This document shows positions 12,858 through 24,443 of a stretch of 64,000 nucleotides of DNA, piece by piece (the first letter of the stretch is position 1; every line of letters begins with the position of its first letter). The notes beneath the pieces are model-generated. The model was given only the letters and a program-made list of their open reading frames with translations, did no database searches and was not told the origin of the DNA. The position numbers and the translations under genes were made by a program. Source of the stretch: Chrysemys picta bellii (Eukaryota; Chordata; Testudines; Emydidae); contig NC_088792.1 of assembly GCF_011386835.1 (NCBI RefSeq), forward strand, positions 224,839,894-224,903,893, written 5' to 3'.

Positions 12858-12961
12858 CCCTGCCTGGGATGATTTAGTTGGGGTTGGTCCTGCTTTGAGC
12901 AGGGGGTTGGACTAGATGACCTCCTGAGGTCTCTTCCAACCCTAATCTTCTATGAGTCTAT
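12858..12961 (+). mobile_element. CR1 3' end fragment
   Basis: The canonical CR1 terminal sequence: 'ctgggatgatttagttgggg', 'ttggactagatgacctcctgagg', 'cttccaaccctaat' and the tail 'ttctatgagtctat'. It is truncated to the last ~100 bp, as CR1 usually is. Confidence 0.92.
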
Positions 12962-14645
12962 AGAGCTGTATGCAAATTACCTCCCCAGTCTCCTAGTAGA
13001 ATGTCCTCAGTTTGGTATGGAATGCGGATGTAGCTAACAGAGAAGCAACCCAGAAAATTCAACAAAAAGACATTTCTTGCAGCTCTGAGATTGCACTCTG
13101 CTTACATCACAAATGGATCCAGCTGGTTCACTTCCTGGTGTGTCTGTCTGTTGGGTCTCTTTAAGGCATAGTCCACTACATCTGGTGTAAAGGTTAGAAA
13201 TGGAGATCTTTAAAAATCCATTTAAATGATATGCCCTCAAAATAAAATAAAGGCAGTACTCAACAAAGATAAGTACAGAGCTGCTAGTATTACTATAAAA
13301 CTGATTGAAAATAACTGCATGGGAAGCTAGGGAGAAAGTATGCTGGATCTAACATAGTAGCTAGGGGTGAGGATGGAAAAAACTGTAGTTTTTACAATAA
13401 AGCTTTATAATAAAAGACATCTATTTATTGACGAAGAGCTTGTCATTTTATACCGTCTGACAATCCCGTCCACATACTGTTTCTTCTTCAAACCTACTTA
13501 GTTCTGGGAGGATAGACAACATAATTTGCTTGGATCATTTCTGTCATGTACCTTTATACACCCACTCAATATAGTTTTAATTGTATTTGATTCAGAGCAT
13601 GTTTTGTGGGAGTTGGGAAAGAACATCTGTCTTTCAGCTGTGCATACCCTTCCTAAAAATAAAGAAAATCAGACCTTGGGTTCATACCTTGCTATTATTT
13701 ACTTAGGTACATTACAAACAGTACATGACACTCAACAAAATATGATATCATAGGAGAGCAGATGTCTTTGTTATGAACTTCCCATTTTCACTCGTATCTA
13801 ATATGTTAGATCCAGCATTAGATTGCCAAAGTTACTTTCAGTCAGTTTTTTACAGTTAATTTGTGGACAGAAACTGCACTAGAAGAAAGACAGAATATTC
13901 CATAATTATTAACATGATAGTTGAAACGAGACAGTCTGTGGCTTGCACACAACAATTGATTTGTTAACCTTCGTCATATCAGCTTGTTCACACTACGGTG
14001 GGAATCTGGGTAATTTTTTAAAAGCACATTTTTCTCTAGTTCCTATGGAAAAGTATCTGCAGAAACACTGTCAAAGACAAACAAGACTACCATGCAACAG
14101 TTCATGGAAATCTGAATAGTGATTTCCATATTTTCAAAATGCCTACTGCAAATGGTGATGTTTGAAAAGGCCATGTTTGTACAGTTACTCCGCTAACTGA
14201 AAACTAATTATTTCACGGACTCCACAAAGAGCAGTTAACATTTACCAGTTTCAACCCCCTCCTGTCTCTTCCCCGCCCAAGAGTCTTTGCAGAATTCTTT
14301 CCATGAGAAGCAAAGTCTGTGCGACAGCCAGAGAACAGTGAGCTCTGCCTGTATACAGTCCTGCTTTCAGGGCTTTGCAGACCAACTTCCAAAAGGCCAG
14401 ATGGAGCAATTTGCTACGATCCTTTGGACACACTGACATTTTGACTTAGTTGAATAGCAAAGGTACGGAACACAAGGCGCATTTCCCTCCAGTGCCTCCT
14501 GTAAGCACTAAGTAGCATCCATTTCCATTGTAGCCCCAGTCCCTGCTGCCCAGCAAGGAAGAGGCTTGTGTTCTAATAAGACTGAGAATCACAGTGTAGC
14601 TTATTTCATAAGAGGAAGAAAGTGGGGGGAAAAGAGACCCCCTAT
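12962..14645. other. Non-coding, nothing recognised
   Basis: AT-rich DNA. Short frames near 13034-13240, 13526-13753 and 14251-14439 show no domain, and I see no conserved splice context. No named repeat is evident. Confidence 0.5.
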
Positions 14646-15221
14646 TATCATGGCATGGCTGGCGGAACACCCCCTTATGGACCCTCCAGGTGCTCCAACA
14701 CAACCACAGGTTTCCCTGAGAGGAAGAAAAGTCTATTTCTGGTGTCCACTGAGGTGGGCTCCAGCTCACCAGTGAATTGTTTCTTCAGTCTTGTCCCCCA
14801 CTGGGTGGTGGGGGGGAGGGAGGGCTTAATTCTAACCAAATGTTTTAAACAAAAAACAAATCCAACTCATTACTGGGCTGTCTGCCAGGCTCCCTGTGGG
14901 GGCATCCCTGCCTTTTCCTTCAGGCTTTGTTTCCAGTCAGTCTCTTACTTGGGTGATGCTCGCTTCTTGGGGCCTAACTGCTCCTCCCCAGTGGCTGCTT
15001 TGGCTATCAGGCCAACTTTCTACAGCTCTACAGGCAAAAAAGCTCTCTTCAGGCTGAGAGGCAAAGCTCCACCCTCCTTCCTGCCCAGTCAGCCCTGAAT
15101 TAAGCTCCTTTTATTTTCTCTCCAAGTGTGGCATTGGCTGCAGCTATAGCGGGGCAGGGTTAGCTGCGCCCAAAGGCTCTCCTTAACCTGTACTGGTATG
15201 GTGCCTCTCTGCCCCATCACA
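14646..15221 (-). repeat. Probable solo LTR (576 bp)
   Basis: The interval begins TATCATGG and ends CCATCACA, and is flanked by CCTAT (14641-14645) and TCTAT (15222-15226), a 4/5 match to a 5-bp target duplication. Its right end ('ccttaacctgtactgg...gtgcctctctgccccatcaca') is homologous to that of the 31040-31588 LTR ('cattaaccctctcattgcc...ggcctatctccctatcaca'), which supports the boundary. A TATA-like AAATAAAAGG lies on the minus strand near 15108, so transcription was probably leftward. No internal retroelement sequence accompanies it, which indicates LTR-LTR recombination. Confidence 0.65.
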
Positions 15222-15506
15222 TCTATATATTTGGGTTCTTATATGGGCCTCATCACCAAAAATCACCATGGGTAAAACCCCACAAAGTAAATAAGGATTG
15301 GATGTGCAAAGGATCTGGTCTTAAAAAGTGAGCATGAAACTTGCACTATGGTTCAGTCTTCATGCATGGTCTTTTACTTCCAGATATTTGCTCCAAACCA
15401 TAGTCAAGACCTCATGTCCCAATTTTCTTTTTTTTTTGCTTGGGCTTCCAATTTCATTTTCTTTTTTTTGGGGGGGTATGAAGATACCGCATCCCCTTTC
15501 CCACCC

Positions 15507-15790
15507 AAAAGGAGAGAGAGCAAGAAAAGAATCAGACTCGGGATATTTAAACCATATTCATTGCTGCTCTTTGCTATTAGCTTGATTTCATAGTTCAGTG
15601 CATATTATCTCCCTCCCTTATCCTCTTGTCCCCTTGGGGCAATGCACACACTGGTGAGCAAGAGGGGGCAAGACGATAAGGGAGGGAGATAATATGCACT
15701 GAACTATGAAATCAAGCTAATAGCAAAGGGCAGCAATGAATATGGTTTAAATATCCCGAGTCTGATTCTTTTCTTGCTCTCTCTCCTTTT
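15507..15790. repeat. Near-perfect palindrome: ~128-bp inverted arms, ~28-bp spacer
   Basis: The left arm (about 15507-15634) and right arm (about 15663-15790) are reverse complements with only a few mismatches; for example, 'gctgctctttgc' in the left arm faces 'gctgccctttgc' in the reversed right arm. The arms begin in 'aaaaggagagagagcaag'. The spacer contains 'ttggggcaatgcacacactggtgag'. I recognise no transposon termini or target duplication. Either a recent inverted duplication or an assembly/library fold-back artefact would give this. It would form a long stem if transcribed. Confidence 0.9.
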
Positions 15791-18700
15791 ATACCAGTGT
15801 AACTGTACCGACTTCAGTGGAATTACTCCTAAATACACTGTCAGAGTAGAATGAGGTTGTTCTTCTATTACCCTCTCTCTCTCCCCCTCTCTTTTCTGCA
15901 CCCTGTATGGAACATATATTAATAACAAAGAATTACATTTTAGAAAGTGGGAGTTAGCAGGGTTTATTAACCGCACTAGCAGGAGTATCGATTAAGGAGC
16001 AGACCAACAGAGGGCAAGAGGAGATCAGAGTAACCTTCTTTTTGAAAGCTTGGTTTATACCCATTTCTGCAGATGCACAAAATATTGTATTACGGCAATA
16101 TATTCATATTAAATGCATACTGTACACATGGACACACACATATAGGCAGAATCCAAGTACCGTGTACATTCTGTATGTGCGTTTGTGTATAAATGTTGTC
16201 TGAAATGATCCAAAGTTGTGTTATTTTCATGTCAAGTGCATGCTCAGTAGCCCCTCAGAGCAGCAAGTGGATTTATTGTAGGATTACGAATCTCATTATT
16301 TAGAGTTTGTGCCTCTGACACTCCTATGGCATAGAAAATTTCCCCCTTGTGTAAGTGAACTGCATCCCAGTGCCAATCCATGAGCTTCACTCCCAGCTTG
16401 CACATTCGGTATCAGCAGCAAAATTATGCAACACCCACACAACTAATTTGTTGTGAATCAAGCCCAGAGTTATAATTTGTGCCTGCTCTCTGAAAGTGGA
16501 CTTTTGAGGATTGTCCATTAATACTTTATGCCAAACATGACTGTTCAAATATCTGAACAATTAAAATGGGGGCCTCCAGTGTTTCAGGCAGCTTTGTTTA
16601 CAAGTCCAGCTGCATTTTAGTTGGTATTAATGAAGCACTATCAGGCCTGCCTCCCACCCAGTTCCCTCTTTTTAATCCCAATAAAGCGAGATGTTTCAGT
16701 CTGTCTATATATTGATCGATTATTACATCTATTGTTCTGATCAATTTTCTCTCAAAGTGCAATTGATTACTATCCATTTGATTATGGCTCTCAAAATTTG
16801 ATATTTTTTTCTGTTTAGAGGCCAACATTTCAAGTGCATTAGCTAATCTGGGTAAATGCTAATAGTAAACTGCTTTAGAAGATGGGTTTATCCCATATTA
16901 ATAAGGGGAAATAATTTCAGAATACACTGGTATATTCCAAGAGTCAGTCTGTAAAACAATGGGAAATATGTCCCAAATGCAATTTATAGGAGAGCCACAA
17001 ATACACCTATTGGGAATAAGTCTGGATATTTTTAAAAGTGAGAAAAATCCATAAACTATCAGCAGATTTATAATGCATCCTGCATAAATCATTGTACAGT
17101 TATTGATCTTTTCTGCCTGACAACACATGCACATGGATATTTAGTATAATTGATAAACTTTCTTCTAAAGGAGAGAAAATGAGACAATTAAGCAAAAAGT
17201 AACTGAAAGAGGTGAGCCCTATATAATCTCCCAAAACACAGCTTCCTGCCCTGCAGGGTGCCAGGCTCATCTCAGGATACACAGGTAACCATCTGAACTG
17301 TCACAGGCAATCAGGGAGCAACAGTGCTAGCAGCTTCCTTTCCCCCATGGGGTGCTATACAGTGCAGCTCACTAACAAGCAGAACCTCCACGGAAAACAA
17401 TCGTGTGCCATGGGCTTAGAACACAAAGTGGCAGCAGCTGGGCTGTGAGGCAGGAAAGATTCTCTCCCAGGCTACATGGAATAGGACAGAACCCGGAGGA
17501 GCTGAAAAGCACAGCTACAGGAAGCAAACACCTCACCAAAAATCAAAACAGATGTGCAGTGGGGAATCAAAAGGCAACAGCTTCTCCTAGGAGATATAGG
17601 TGGTAGAAGGATATGGACCAAAGAAGGGATCGACGACTCCAACCAGGATGGCTGGGAACAACTGCTAACAAGGCAGCCACACAAGAAATTCCCAACAGAC
17701 CTCTAGGAATGAATTGCATAGATAAGGACCTCAACTAAGAAAACCTTGTACCAGGCCTGCTCCTGGCCAAACCTAGGCACTGAAAGCAGACCTGCCCTGG
17801 CTGAATGCAGCTGCTAAGAATGGACATAAAATGTAAAGTGATTACTCCAGAGGATAGATTTCATATGTTATTGCTAAAGCCTTGAATTTCATCATTGGGG
17901 TTTTACTCAAATACCAAATATCACATCTACTACATTCCCTTATCAAATTTGTCCTAAATTTATTGTGTGTTTGAACTTGTCCCATGGTGCCATGATTTGC
18001 CCTAGGATAACACTTAAACATAAGGCCTATGGATACAGCATATCCATACCTGGCTTTCCAGGTATGCTTTGAAGTGCAGTCTCGGCAACTGAGTGCATAT
18101 AGTGGGTTTATCTATCCCCCTCACTTCATATACTTTGATACCATCATTTTAACCAGTGTGTGGCACTATTACCATACAGGATGATTTTTTTCAACATTTT
18201 GTAAATGATCCATTCAAATATATAACTAGTTGTATTCATGTCTAGCGCTGGGTGAAATTTTTTGATTAAATAGTAAATTTGCCGGAAAAGACCATTTTGG
18301 AACCACTAAAACTCTTCCCAAATTTGGATCAAATTCAGTGAATGTTTTCAGCCAAATAAAAAAATGATTTTTTATTTGTAATGGTTCATTTAGACATTTT
18401 TCAAAATTTAACATTTCAACTTTAGCTATTTGTTCAATTTATCTTTTTAAAAAAGAACACTATGAAACAAAAACACGAAAAAAAAAGTTGGAGGTGAACT
18501 AAATGCTTTGTTTGACCTAATCAATTTTTTTTCCTGGTTTTGTGTTTTGGTGAGAAAAACTAAAACATGTCATTTAGAAATTAACATTTTCCCCTGGATT
18601 TTTGGTTCAGCCACCAAACTGGAAATTCAGGCATTCCCTCAGCTATATCCATGTCCCATTGAAAGAAGTGTGAGCTTACAGAAACCAGCCTAAGAATTTG

Positions 18701-18866
18701 ACATGAATGCTGGCTGCCTTGTTCTCCATATTGTGATTGTAGGAGTGGAGGGCCATTTTCTGACTAGAAATCATGAGAATGCAGTTTCTGTGCTGATAGT
18801 GCACACCTTCACCATCTTAACTCACACTGAGGTGAATATCAGAGAAAGCATATATATTTGCACACA
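15791..18866. other. Non-coding, nothing recognised
   Basis: AT-rich tract with occasional simple runs and no supported gene or named repeat. Open frames near 16598-16828, 16898-17134 and 17403-17684 overlap on both strands and have no motifs. Confidence 0.5.
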
Positions 18867-18966
18867 AGAATCATAGAATATCAGGGTTGGAAGGGACCTC
18901 AGGAGGTCATCTAGTCCAACCCCCTGTTCAAAGCAGGACCAATCCCCAACTAAATCATCCAAGGTA
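18867..18966 (-). mobile_element. CR1 3' end fragment
   Basis: Reverse-oriented CR1 terminus: 'aatcatagaatatcagggttgg', 'aagggacctcaggaggtcatc', 'tagtccaaccccctg', 'aactaaatcatcc'. It is the same subfamily as 12858-12961. Confidence 0.93.
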
Positions 18967-20663
18967 AATTTGTGTTCACATGGAACCAGTTTGTGTTACC
19001 TTCTCAGCTGTGCAGCTTATATATGTGTTGGCTTAGCAATAAGTTGGCAGTCTTCTAAAAAGTAATTCTCAAAACAAAGTAAAAGGAGAATTATCAATGG
19101 GCTTTGACATTCAAAAGTCTGCCTCACTGTGCAAATCTTAATAATAACCTTATCAAAACACATTTTAATTGCTTTAATTGGATTTGATATAAGCTACTCA
19201 CTGTCTAGGTGATTATATACAAAATAGTGCCTGATCCAAAATGCACTGAAGGCAATGGGAGGATTTCCACTGACCTCAATAGTTTTTGGATCACACCCTT
19301 AGGCTCTTGCATTAGGAGTACGTCAGGGAAGGATTCTTCTGCCAGACAGATGAGCTACCAGTGCGATTCCTGGATGCTGCGTCTCTGCACTGTCCTTTAT
19401 GGTTAAAATCTAGGGTTACATTTTTAGAAGTGCGTGAGCAACTTAGGTTCTCTAAGTTTGATTTTCATTGGGTCAATGGGGCTCAGGCTCCTAAGTGCCC
19501 AAGTGACTTATGAAAATGGGATTTAGGCTCCTAAATCATGTAGGTGCTTTTGAAAATTTTACCCCTTGCTTAGCAGGAATTATGACAAAGTCTTTGGGAA
19601 TGTGGGAAGAGGGGGACGATGGGATCCTGGTTTAAATAAAGGAGAAAGCTGATACACACAGAGGGACCGGGACTTAATGAAAGTGGCTGGTATCCTTTTG
19701 CTCATGAACTATGCATCATTTTAATATATTATAGAGCTGGCCAAATAAAAAGAAAGCCCCATTAATAATTTATGTAAAGAAAAAAGGCAAGATGGGTAAA
19801 ATGAATTATTCCACAGTGAATAATAGGACCATCTTTAATATAGTTCCAAATAATATTTGTGCATAACAAAGCCCCCAAATATATCATGTGAAAAATATCC
19901 TTTAGTGGAACCTGTCCTTTTGGGCTGAGGTGGAGGTGTTGTGTGCTCCGCTCTTTTCTAGTAAATTGCTTTATATGGACTGATTTAGGCTTTTCACTGC
20001 ATTAGAATTCCTGCGTGAGTTTGATCTGTTGAATTTTCCAGGTGTTTGTTGCCATCTTTAGATGGAATCGTTTGCAGATACCAGCTGCATTTTTATGATG
20101 TGATTAGAGAAATCTGTAACTTTGGATCACTTCTTTCCCCAATCCCCACTCCCCTTACATAATTAGAAAAAACTGGAGGGAGGAAGGCTAGATGAGGGGG
20201 TGAGAGAGACACCAGGAGGGAAAGTGTCTACAGTTCTGCAGCTACATTGTAGTGATGGGGTCAACGAGAGTAGAAATGTTGGAACAGAGCTTGCCCCCTG
20301 GGGTGGTTGACTTAAGTTTATCCAAGTTGCCTATTTTACTCTAAGTCCATTATAAAATGTCACATAAAATACACCTTAAAAATGCAACTGGCCTCACCCA
20401 TACAGCTTCTTCACTCAGACCTCCCACCATAACCAGCCTCCTTCATGCCCACAGTAACCCCAGGTCCTCCGATTAGTCAATCGCCTCCCCTCAGAAAAGC
20501 CAGAGAAAACAGATGAGTCTTGCAGGCCATTCCTAAGTTTGTCAAAGCTAGGCCCTAAAGGACCATTTGCTGGCATGAGGTCCAAAGCCAACTAATCAAG
20601 AGCACTGTGTTGCCAACCTTCTTCAGTTTATAATGGGCACAGAGGGCTGTTAGTTTATAAATT
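18967..20663. other. Non-coding, with a repeat-like stretch at about 19430-19565
   Basis: 'ggctcctaagtgcccaag', 'gggatttaggctcctaaat' and 'ggtgcttttgaaaattttaccc' near 19480-19562 resemble the 53770-53935 stretch ('ggcttaggcacttttgaaa', 'ttggtgcttttgaaaata'), so the two look like copies of one old repeat family that I cannot name. Nothing else is supported. Confidence 0.45.
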
Positions 20664-20852
20664 AATGGAGATATCCTATCTCCTAGAACTGGAAGGGACC
20701 TTGAAAGGTCATTGAGTCCAGCCCTCTGCCTTGACTAGCAGGACCAAGTACTGATTTTGCCCCAGATTCCTAAGGGGCCCCCTGAAGGAGTGAACTTACA
20801 ACCCTGGGTTTAGCAAGCCAATGCTCAAACCACTGAGTTATCCCCTCCCCCC
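20664..20852 (-). mobile_element. tRNA-headed turtle SINE (Cry/polIII type) with CR1-like tail
   Basis: Read on the minus strand, the head (about 20852-20780) contains 'aactcagtggtttgagcattggc' with an A-box-like segment, then a degenerate B-box and 'cttcagggggccccttagg'. The tail (about 20740-20664) contains 'tggactcaatgacctttcaagg', 'cccttccagtt' and 'gatatctccat'. A tRNA-derived 5' part with a LINE-like 3' part is the known design of tortoise Cry SINEs, mobilised by a CR1-type reverse transcriptase. It matches 46439-46628 closely. Confidence 0.85.
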
Positions 20853-21299
20853 ATTCCTCACATGAATACAAATATTGCAGTAACAGCCAGTGAGAGGTAC
20901 TTCATGGTGGAGTTTGCATCTATGTCTGCTAGGGGTAAGAAAACAATTGTGGCATGTTGATTTACCATTTCTCCTGCAACGAATCTTCAAGAGTAAAAGT
21001 AAGAAAATGCCGACTTTATTTGGACAAAGATTGTTGTAGAGATAAATGTGGGTCTCCACAGAGGAGCAGCTTAGAGGTATGCATTAGCGTTTGATTTTTG
21101 AATGCTGAGCTACTGTAAAATGGTTCTTTGACCCAATTGCAGCTTAAACATTCTTTAAAACACTACGCTTGTTGGCGCTCTCTCTGTTTAATGCTGTTTC
21201 AGTGCCAATCCCTAAAACGTGGCCCTATAAGCAATCCATTTTTATTTTGTTTCAGTAAGTGCTTGAGTAATATTTCAGGACAGACAGGTTGATTTTGTG

Positions 21300-21490
21300 A
21301 GGCACTGTGGTCTAGTGGTTAGAGCACAGGACTGAGACAGTCAGGAGCTGCATTTCCAATCTTTGTTGCGTGAACTCCACTGCATCACTTCCCCCTCTGG
21401 GGATAATACTTAACTAATCCTCAAAACACTCCTGTGAATTAGATAATGTTTGTACAGCACTTAGTAAAGTGCTGTCTAAGTGATAGCAGA
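21300..21490 (+). mobile_element. MIR-type SINE
   Basis: The order is 'gtggtctagtggttagagcac' (tRNA-like A box), 'ggactgagacagtcaggagctgcatttccaatc' (degenerate B box), 'ccctctggggataata', 'aaacactcctgtgaattagat' and 'gtacagcacttagtaaagtgctg'. This is the MIR layout from head to 3' end. Confidence 0.75.
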
Positions 21491-22655
21491 GCACTTTAAA
21501 AGTTAAACTACAGTAGTTTATAATATTCTTCATAGTACCGGATAATATAATTTTACTTCAACTGCATAAATGAACTCCTTTTTTTAAAGGTTGTATTTTA
21601 AATATTTATCTGCTCTGCAATAAAACATTTATAGAGACAATTTGTTGGTCTTGGCTTTCTAGGTTTTGCCCTTTACTAATTTGACTGTTCTTCAGAAAAA
21701 CACTTTTGGGATTTGAGTATGTCTGATTTAGCTATCAGTTTAATACATTCTTACATACTGTGGACCTGATTTTAATTATATTTACAGTGGTTTTGCACTG
21801 TTTGTAATTCCATTGACTTCAGCTGAGTTATTCCTGATTTATATCAATGTGAGTCAAATCGGTCAGGCCATCAGTCCCAGTGTTAAAAATAAAATAAAAC
21901 CAGATGAAAATGCTCAGGTTTAAAACATTGGATGATCAGATGTGAAAGTTGGGAAAATAAGGGAATGTTGTATTCAGTTTGCCTAGAATTTCTCCTTTTA
22001 ACGTGCAAAATCTCCATCTCACTGTCAAAGGAGGTAGCTAGGTCTCACATCCCATTGCACTTCACCCATTCATATTCAATGGAACGGATAAGAAGTTAGG
22101 AGTTGCCAGATTTCATCAAATCATTCAGTACTGACTCTGGCCATTGTCAGTAATGGATGCTTTGCAGGACCCCATCCAAGAAAGACACCTGGACCATTTG
22201 TTAATTGTTATATGTGAGGGAGAAAATCCCTGCCTGCTGCAGAGAAGTCTGCTGATGTTCTTGAAGCACACACAGAGTGGCATTTACAGCTCATATCTGC
22301 AAACATTAGTTGCATTTTAAAGTTACCATTTCCTTTAACATCCAGACACTACTGCATAGCCCTGGGGGCTTTCCATGGTAGGGAATTTCACAGGTGACAC
22401 TAGATCACTGTGTATTTCCTTCTATTTTAAAATTCTCTTCTTCTTTTTAGCTGGTGCCCTTGTTCCTATGTTGGGGAACAGGGAAAGAAAACAGTGTCCA
22501 GTAGTTTAGTAATATACCCTTCATAGCTTTCCATGCCTTTTTGGCATTTCTTCTTTCCAGAAGAAATAATTCCTGCCTTTTCCATTCATCTATACACCCA
22601 CATCATTCCAACCACGTAGCCTCCTCAAAATGTTTGTTTCTGTCTCTGTACGTAC
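21491..22655. other. Non-coding, nothing recognised
   Basis: AT-rich DNA with no supported gene. It ends in the GTTAC target duplication (22656-22660) of the next element. Confidence 0.5.
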
Positions 22656-22705
22656 GTTACTGTAGACGTCCGGGTAGGGGCTTGTCACTCGCAGGGGCGA
22701 GTGGG

Positions 22706-23523
22706 TAGGGTTACCATACGTCCTCTTTTTCCCGGACATGTCCGGCTTTTCGGCACTCAAACCCCTGTCCGGGGGGAACTGCCAAAAAGCCAAACATATC
22801 CGGGAAAATGGCGGCTCTGCTCCTCCCCTGACTCTTCGGCTGTGTTTAAGAGCCGAGCAGCCCGAGCGCTATGGGCTTCAGGCAGCCCCCTTATCTCCGG
22901 ACCCCAGCCACCGGCCGGGCACTTCCCCTCCCGGGCTCCGGCGGCGCAGGGTCCGGAGGCATGGGGGCTGCCCGAAGCCGTTAGCGCTGGGGCAGCTCGA
23001 CTCTTAAACACAGCCGAAGAGTCAGGGGAGGAGCAGAGCCTCCAGCCGCGGCGGCTCTGCTCCTCCCCGACTCTTCGGCTCTGTTTAAGAGCCGAGCGCT
23101 ATGGGCTTCGGGCAGCCCCCATGCCTCCGGACCCTGCGCCGCCGGAGCCCGGGAGGGGAAGTGCCTGGCTGGGGGCACAGGGTCCGGAGGCAAGGGGGCT
23201 GCCCGAAGCCCAAGCGCTACCGGCTTCACGGTTTGCCGGGCAGCCTCCAGACCCTGTGCCCCCAGCTGGGCGCTTCCCCTCCCGGGCTCCAGCTGCGCTG
23301 GGGAAGCGCCGGCCGGGGGCGCAGGGTCTGGGGGCTGCCCGGCAAACCGTGAAGCCGGTAGCGCTCAGGCAGCCCTTTCCACGTGGTTGGGAGTGGGAGG
23401 GAGGAGGGGGCGGAGTTAGGGCGGGGAAGAGGCGGAGTTTGGGCGGGGCTGGGGTGGGGAAATGGGCGGGGCCAAGGCCCGTGGAAGGTCCTCTTTTTTT
23501 ATTTATTAGATATGGTAACCCTA
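22706..23523. mobile_element. hAT-type non-autonomous element, 818 bp
   Basis: The terminal inverted repeats TAGGGTTACCATA and TATGGTAACCCTA are flanked by an 8-bp duplication, CGAGTGGG (22698-22705) and TGAGTGGG (23524-23531), whose only difference is a CpG-type C/T change. The interior is GC-rich and highly self-complementary: 'ctccggaccct', 'cccgggaggggaagtgcc' and 'cggctctgctcctcccc' recur in both orientations. The open frames here (for example 22701-23645) are by-products of high GC and inverted duplication, with no transposase motif. Confidence 0.88.
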
Positions 23524-24308
23524 TGAGTGGGAGTCAGGCCGCCTCACTCCACGGGGCTGGGGAACAGATCAGTCTCGCAGGTCCAAGCCCTAAGTCGGGG
23601 TGGGGTCGCGAGCAATCAGTAGTCCCGGGCTCAGGCAGGGGCTGAGCAAACAAACAGTTCAGGGCTCAGGCCCTCAGGCAGGGCTGAGCAAATAAACAGT
23701 TAGTTCAGGGCTCAGGCCCTCAGGCAGGGGCGGAGCAAACAAACAATAGTTCAGGGGCTCAGGCCCTCAGGCAGGGGCTGAGCAAACAAACAATAGTTCA
23801 GGGCTCAGGCAGAGGAGGAGGAGAGACTGCCACCCGGCGTGGTATGGCAGGGGGGAACACAGGCCCACCCACTCCACTGTGTTCCAACCCGGGGCCCTGT
23901 CAGCAGCAATCGGTCTGCTGCTGGGTCAGTGGGGATCCTGACCGCAACACACTGACATGGGTTCGGGGTCTGCTATCCCCGGGCCACTTCCCATCTCCTC
24001 CTCCATTGGTACCTGCACGTCCTTAGCCTCGTCTGCCATGTCCCAGATCATGGGCTCCTCAGGGCAGCGAGCGCTGGGTAGATTGGGCGGCACCTCCGGA
24101 CCCTCGGTGAGGGGAAGTTCAGTCCGCTCCTCAGGATACCGGGCCCGGGGCAGGCTCGGCCAGTCCTCCTCAGGATACCGGGCCCGGGGCAGGCTCGGCC
24201 AGTCCTCCTCAGGATACCGGGCCCAGGGCAGGCTCAGCCCAGCAGGAGCTCGGGCACCAGCGTCTGTCTTTTCCCGCGGTCGGGCCACCACTGAGCGCTG
24301 GGGCCAGG

Positions 24309-24317
24309 CCTTTATAC
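24309..24317 (-). promoter_or_regulatory. TATA box of the solo LTR
   Basis: The minus strand reads GTATAAAGG, at the same relative place and in the same context (followed by a GC-rich leader) as the TATA boxes of the two full-length LTRs at 55717-55725 and 61801-61809. It suggests leftward transcription from this LTR. Confidence 0.65.
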
Positions 24318-24443
24318 TTCCTGTCCCGGCCCTTGACTTCCGGGGGGCGAGGACAGGCGGCGGTGACTTCGCCCACTCCGACAGCTGTTCTGGTTCGGCC
24401 CTCGCAGGGGCAAGTGGGAGCCAGGCCGCCTCACTACAGTTAC

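Larger units (their letters stand above)
22661..24438 (-). repeat. Solo LTR of a Gmr1-related LTR retrotransposon, split by a hAT element
   Basis: It starts TGTAG, ends CTACA, and is flanked by a perfect 5-bp duplication GTTAC (22656-22660, 24439-24443). It shares with the LTRs at 54263-55846 and 60266-61930 the TGTAG...CTACA ends, several 'gcaggggctgagcaaacaaacaatagttcagggctcaggccctca' type tandem units (about 23630-23815), the 'gggaacacaggcccacccactccactg' core (about 23852), the phrase 'gaccgcaacacactgacat' and the minus-strand TATA box. It is clearly diverged in length and sequence, so it is a related but different subfamily. Without the 826-bp hAT insertion and its duplication the LTR is about 952 bp. 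The missing internal part indicates recombination between LTRs. Confidence 0.88.

Noticed and set aside
22701..23645. 314-codon plus-strand open frame
   Set aside because: It lies in the GC-rich, self-complementary hAT miniature element and runs past its end into the LTR. Stops are rare there on both strands because of composition.
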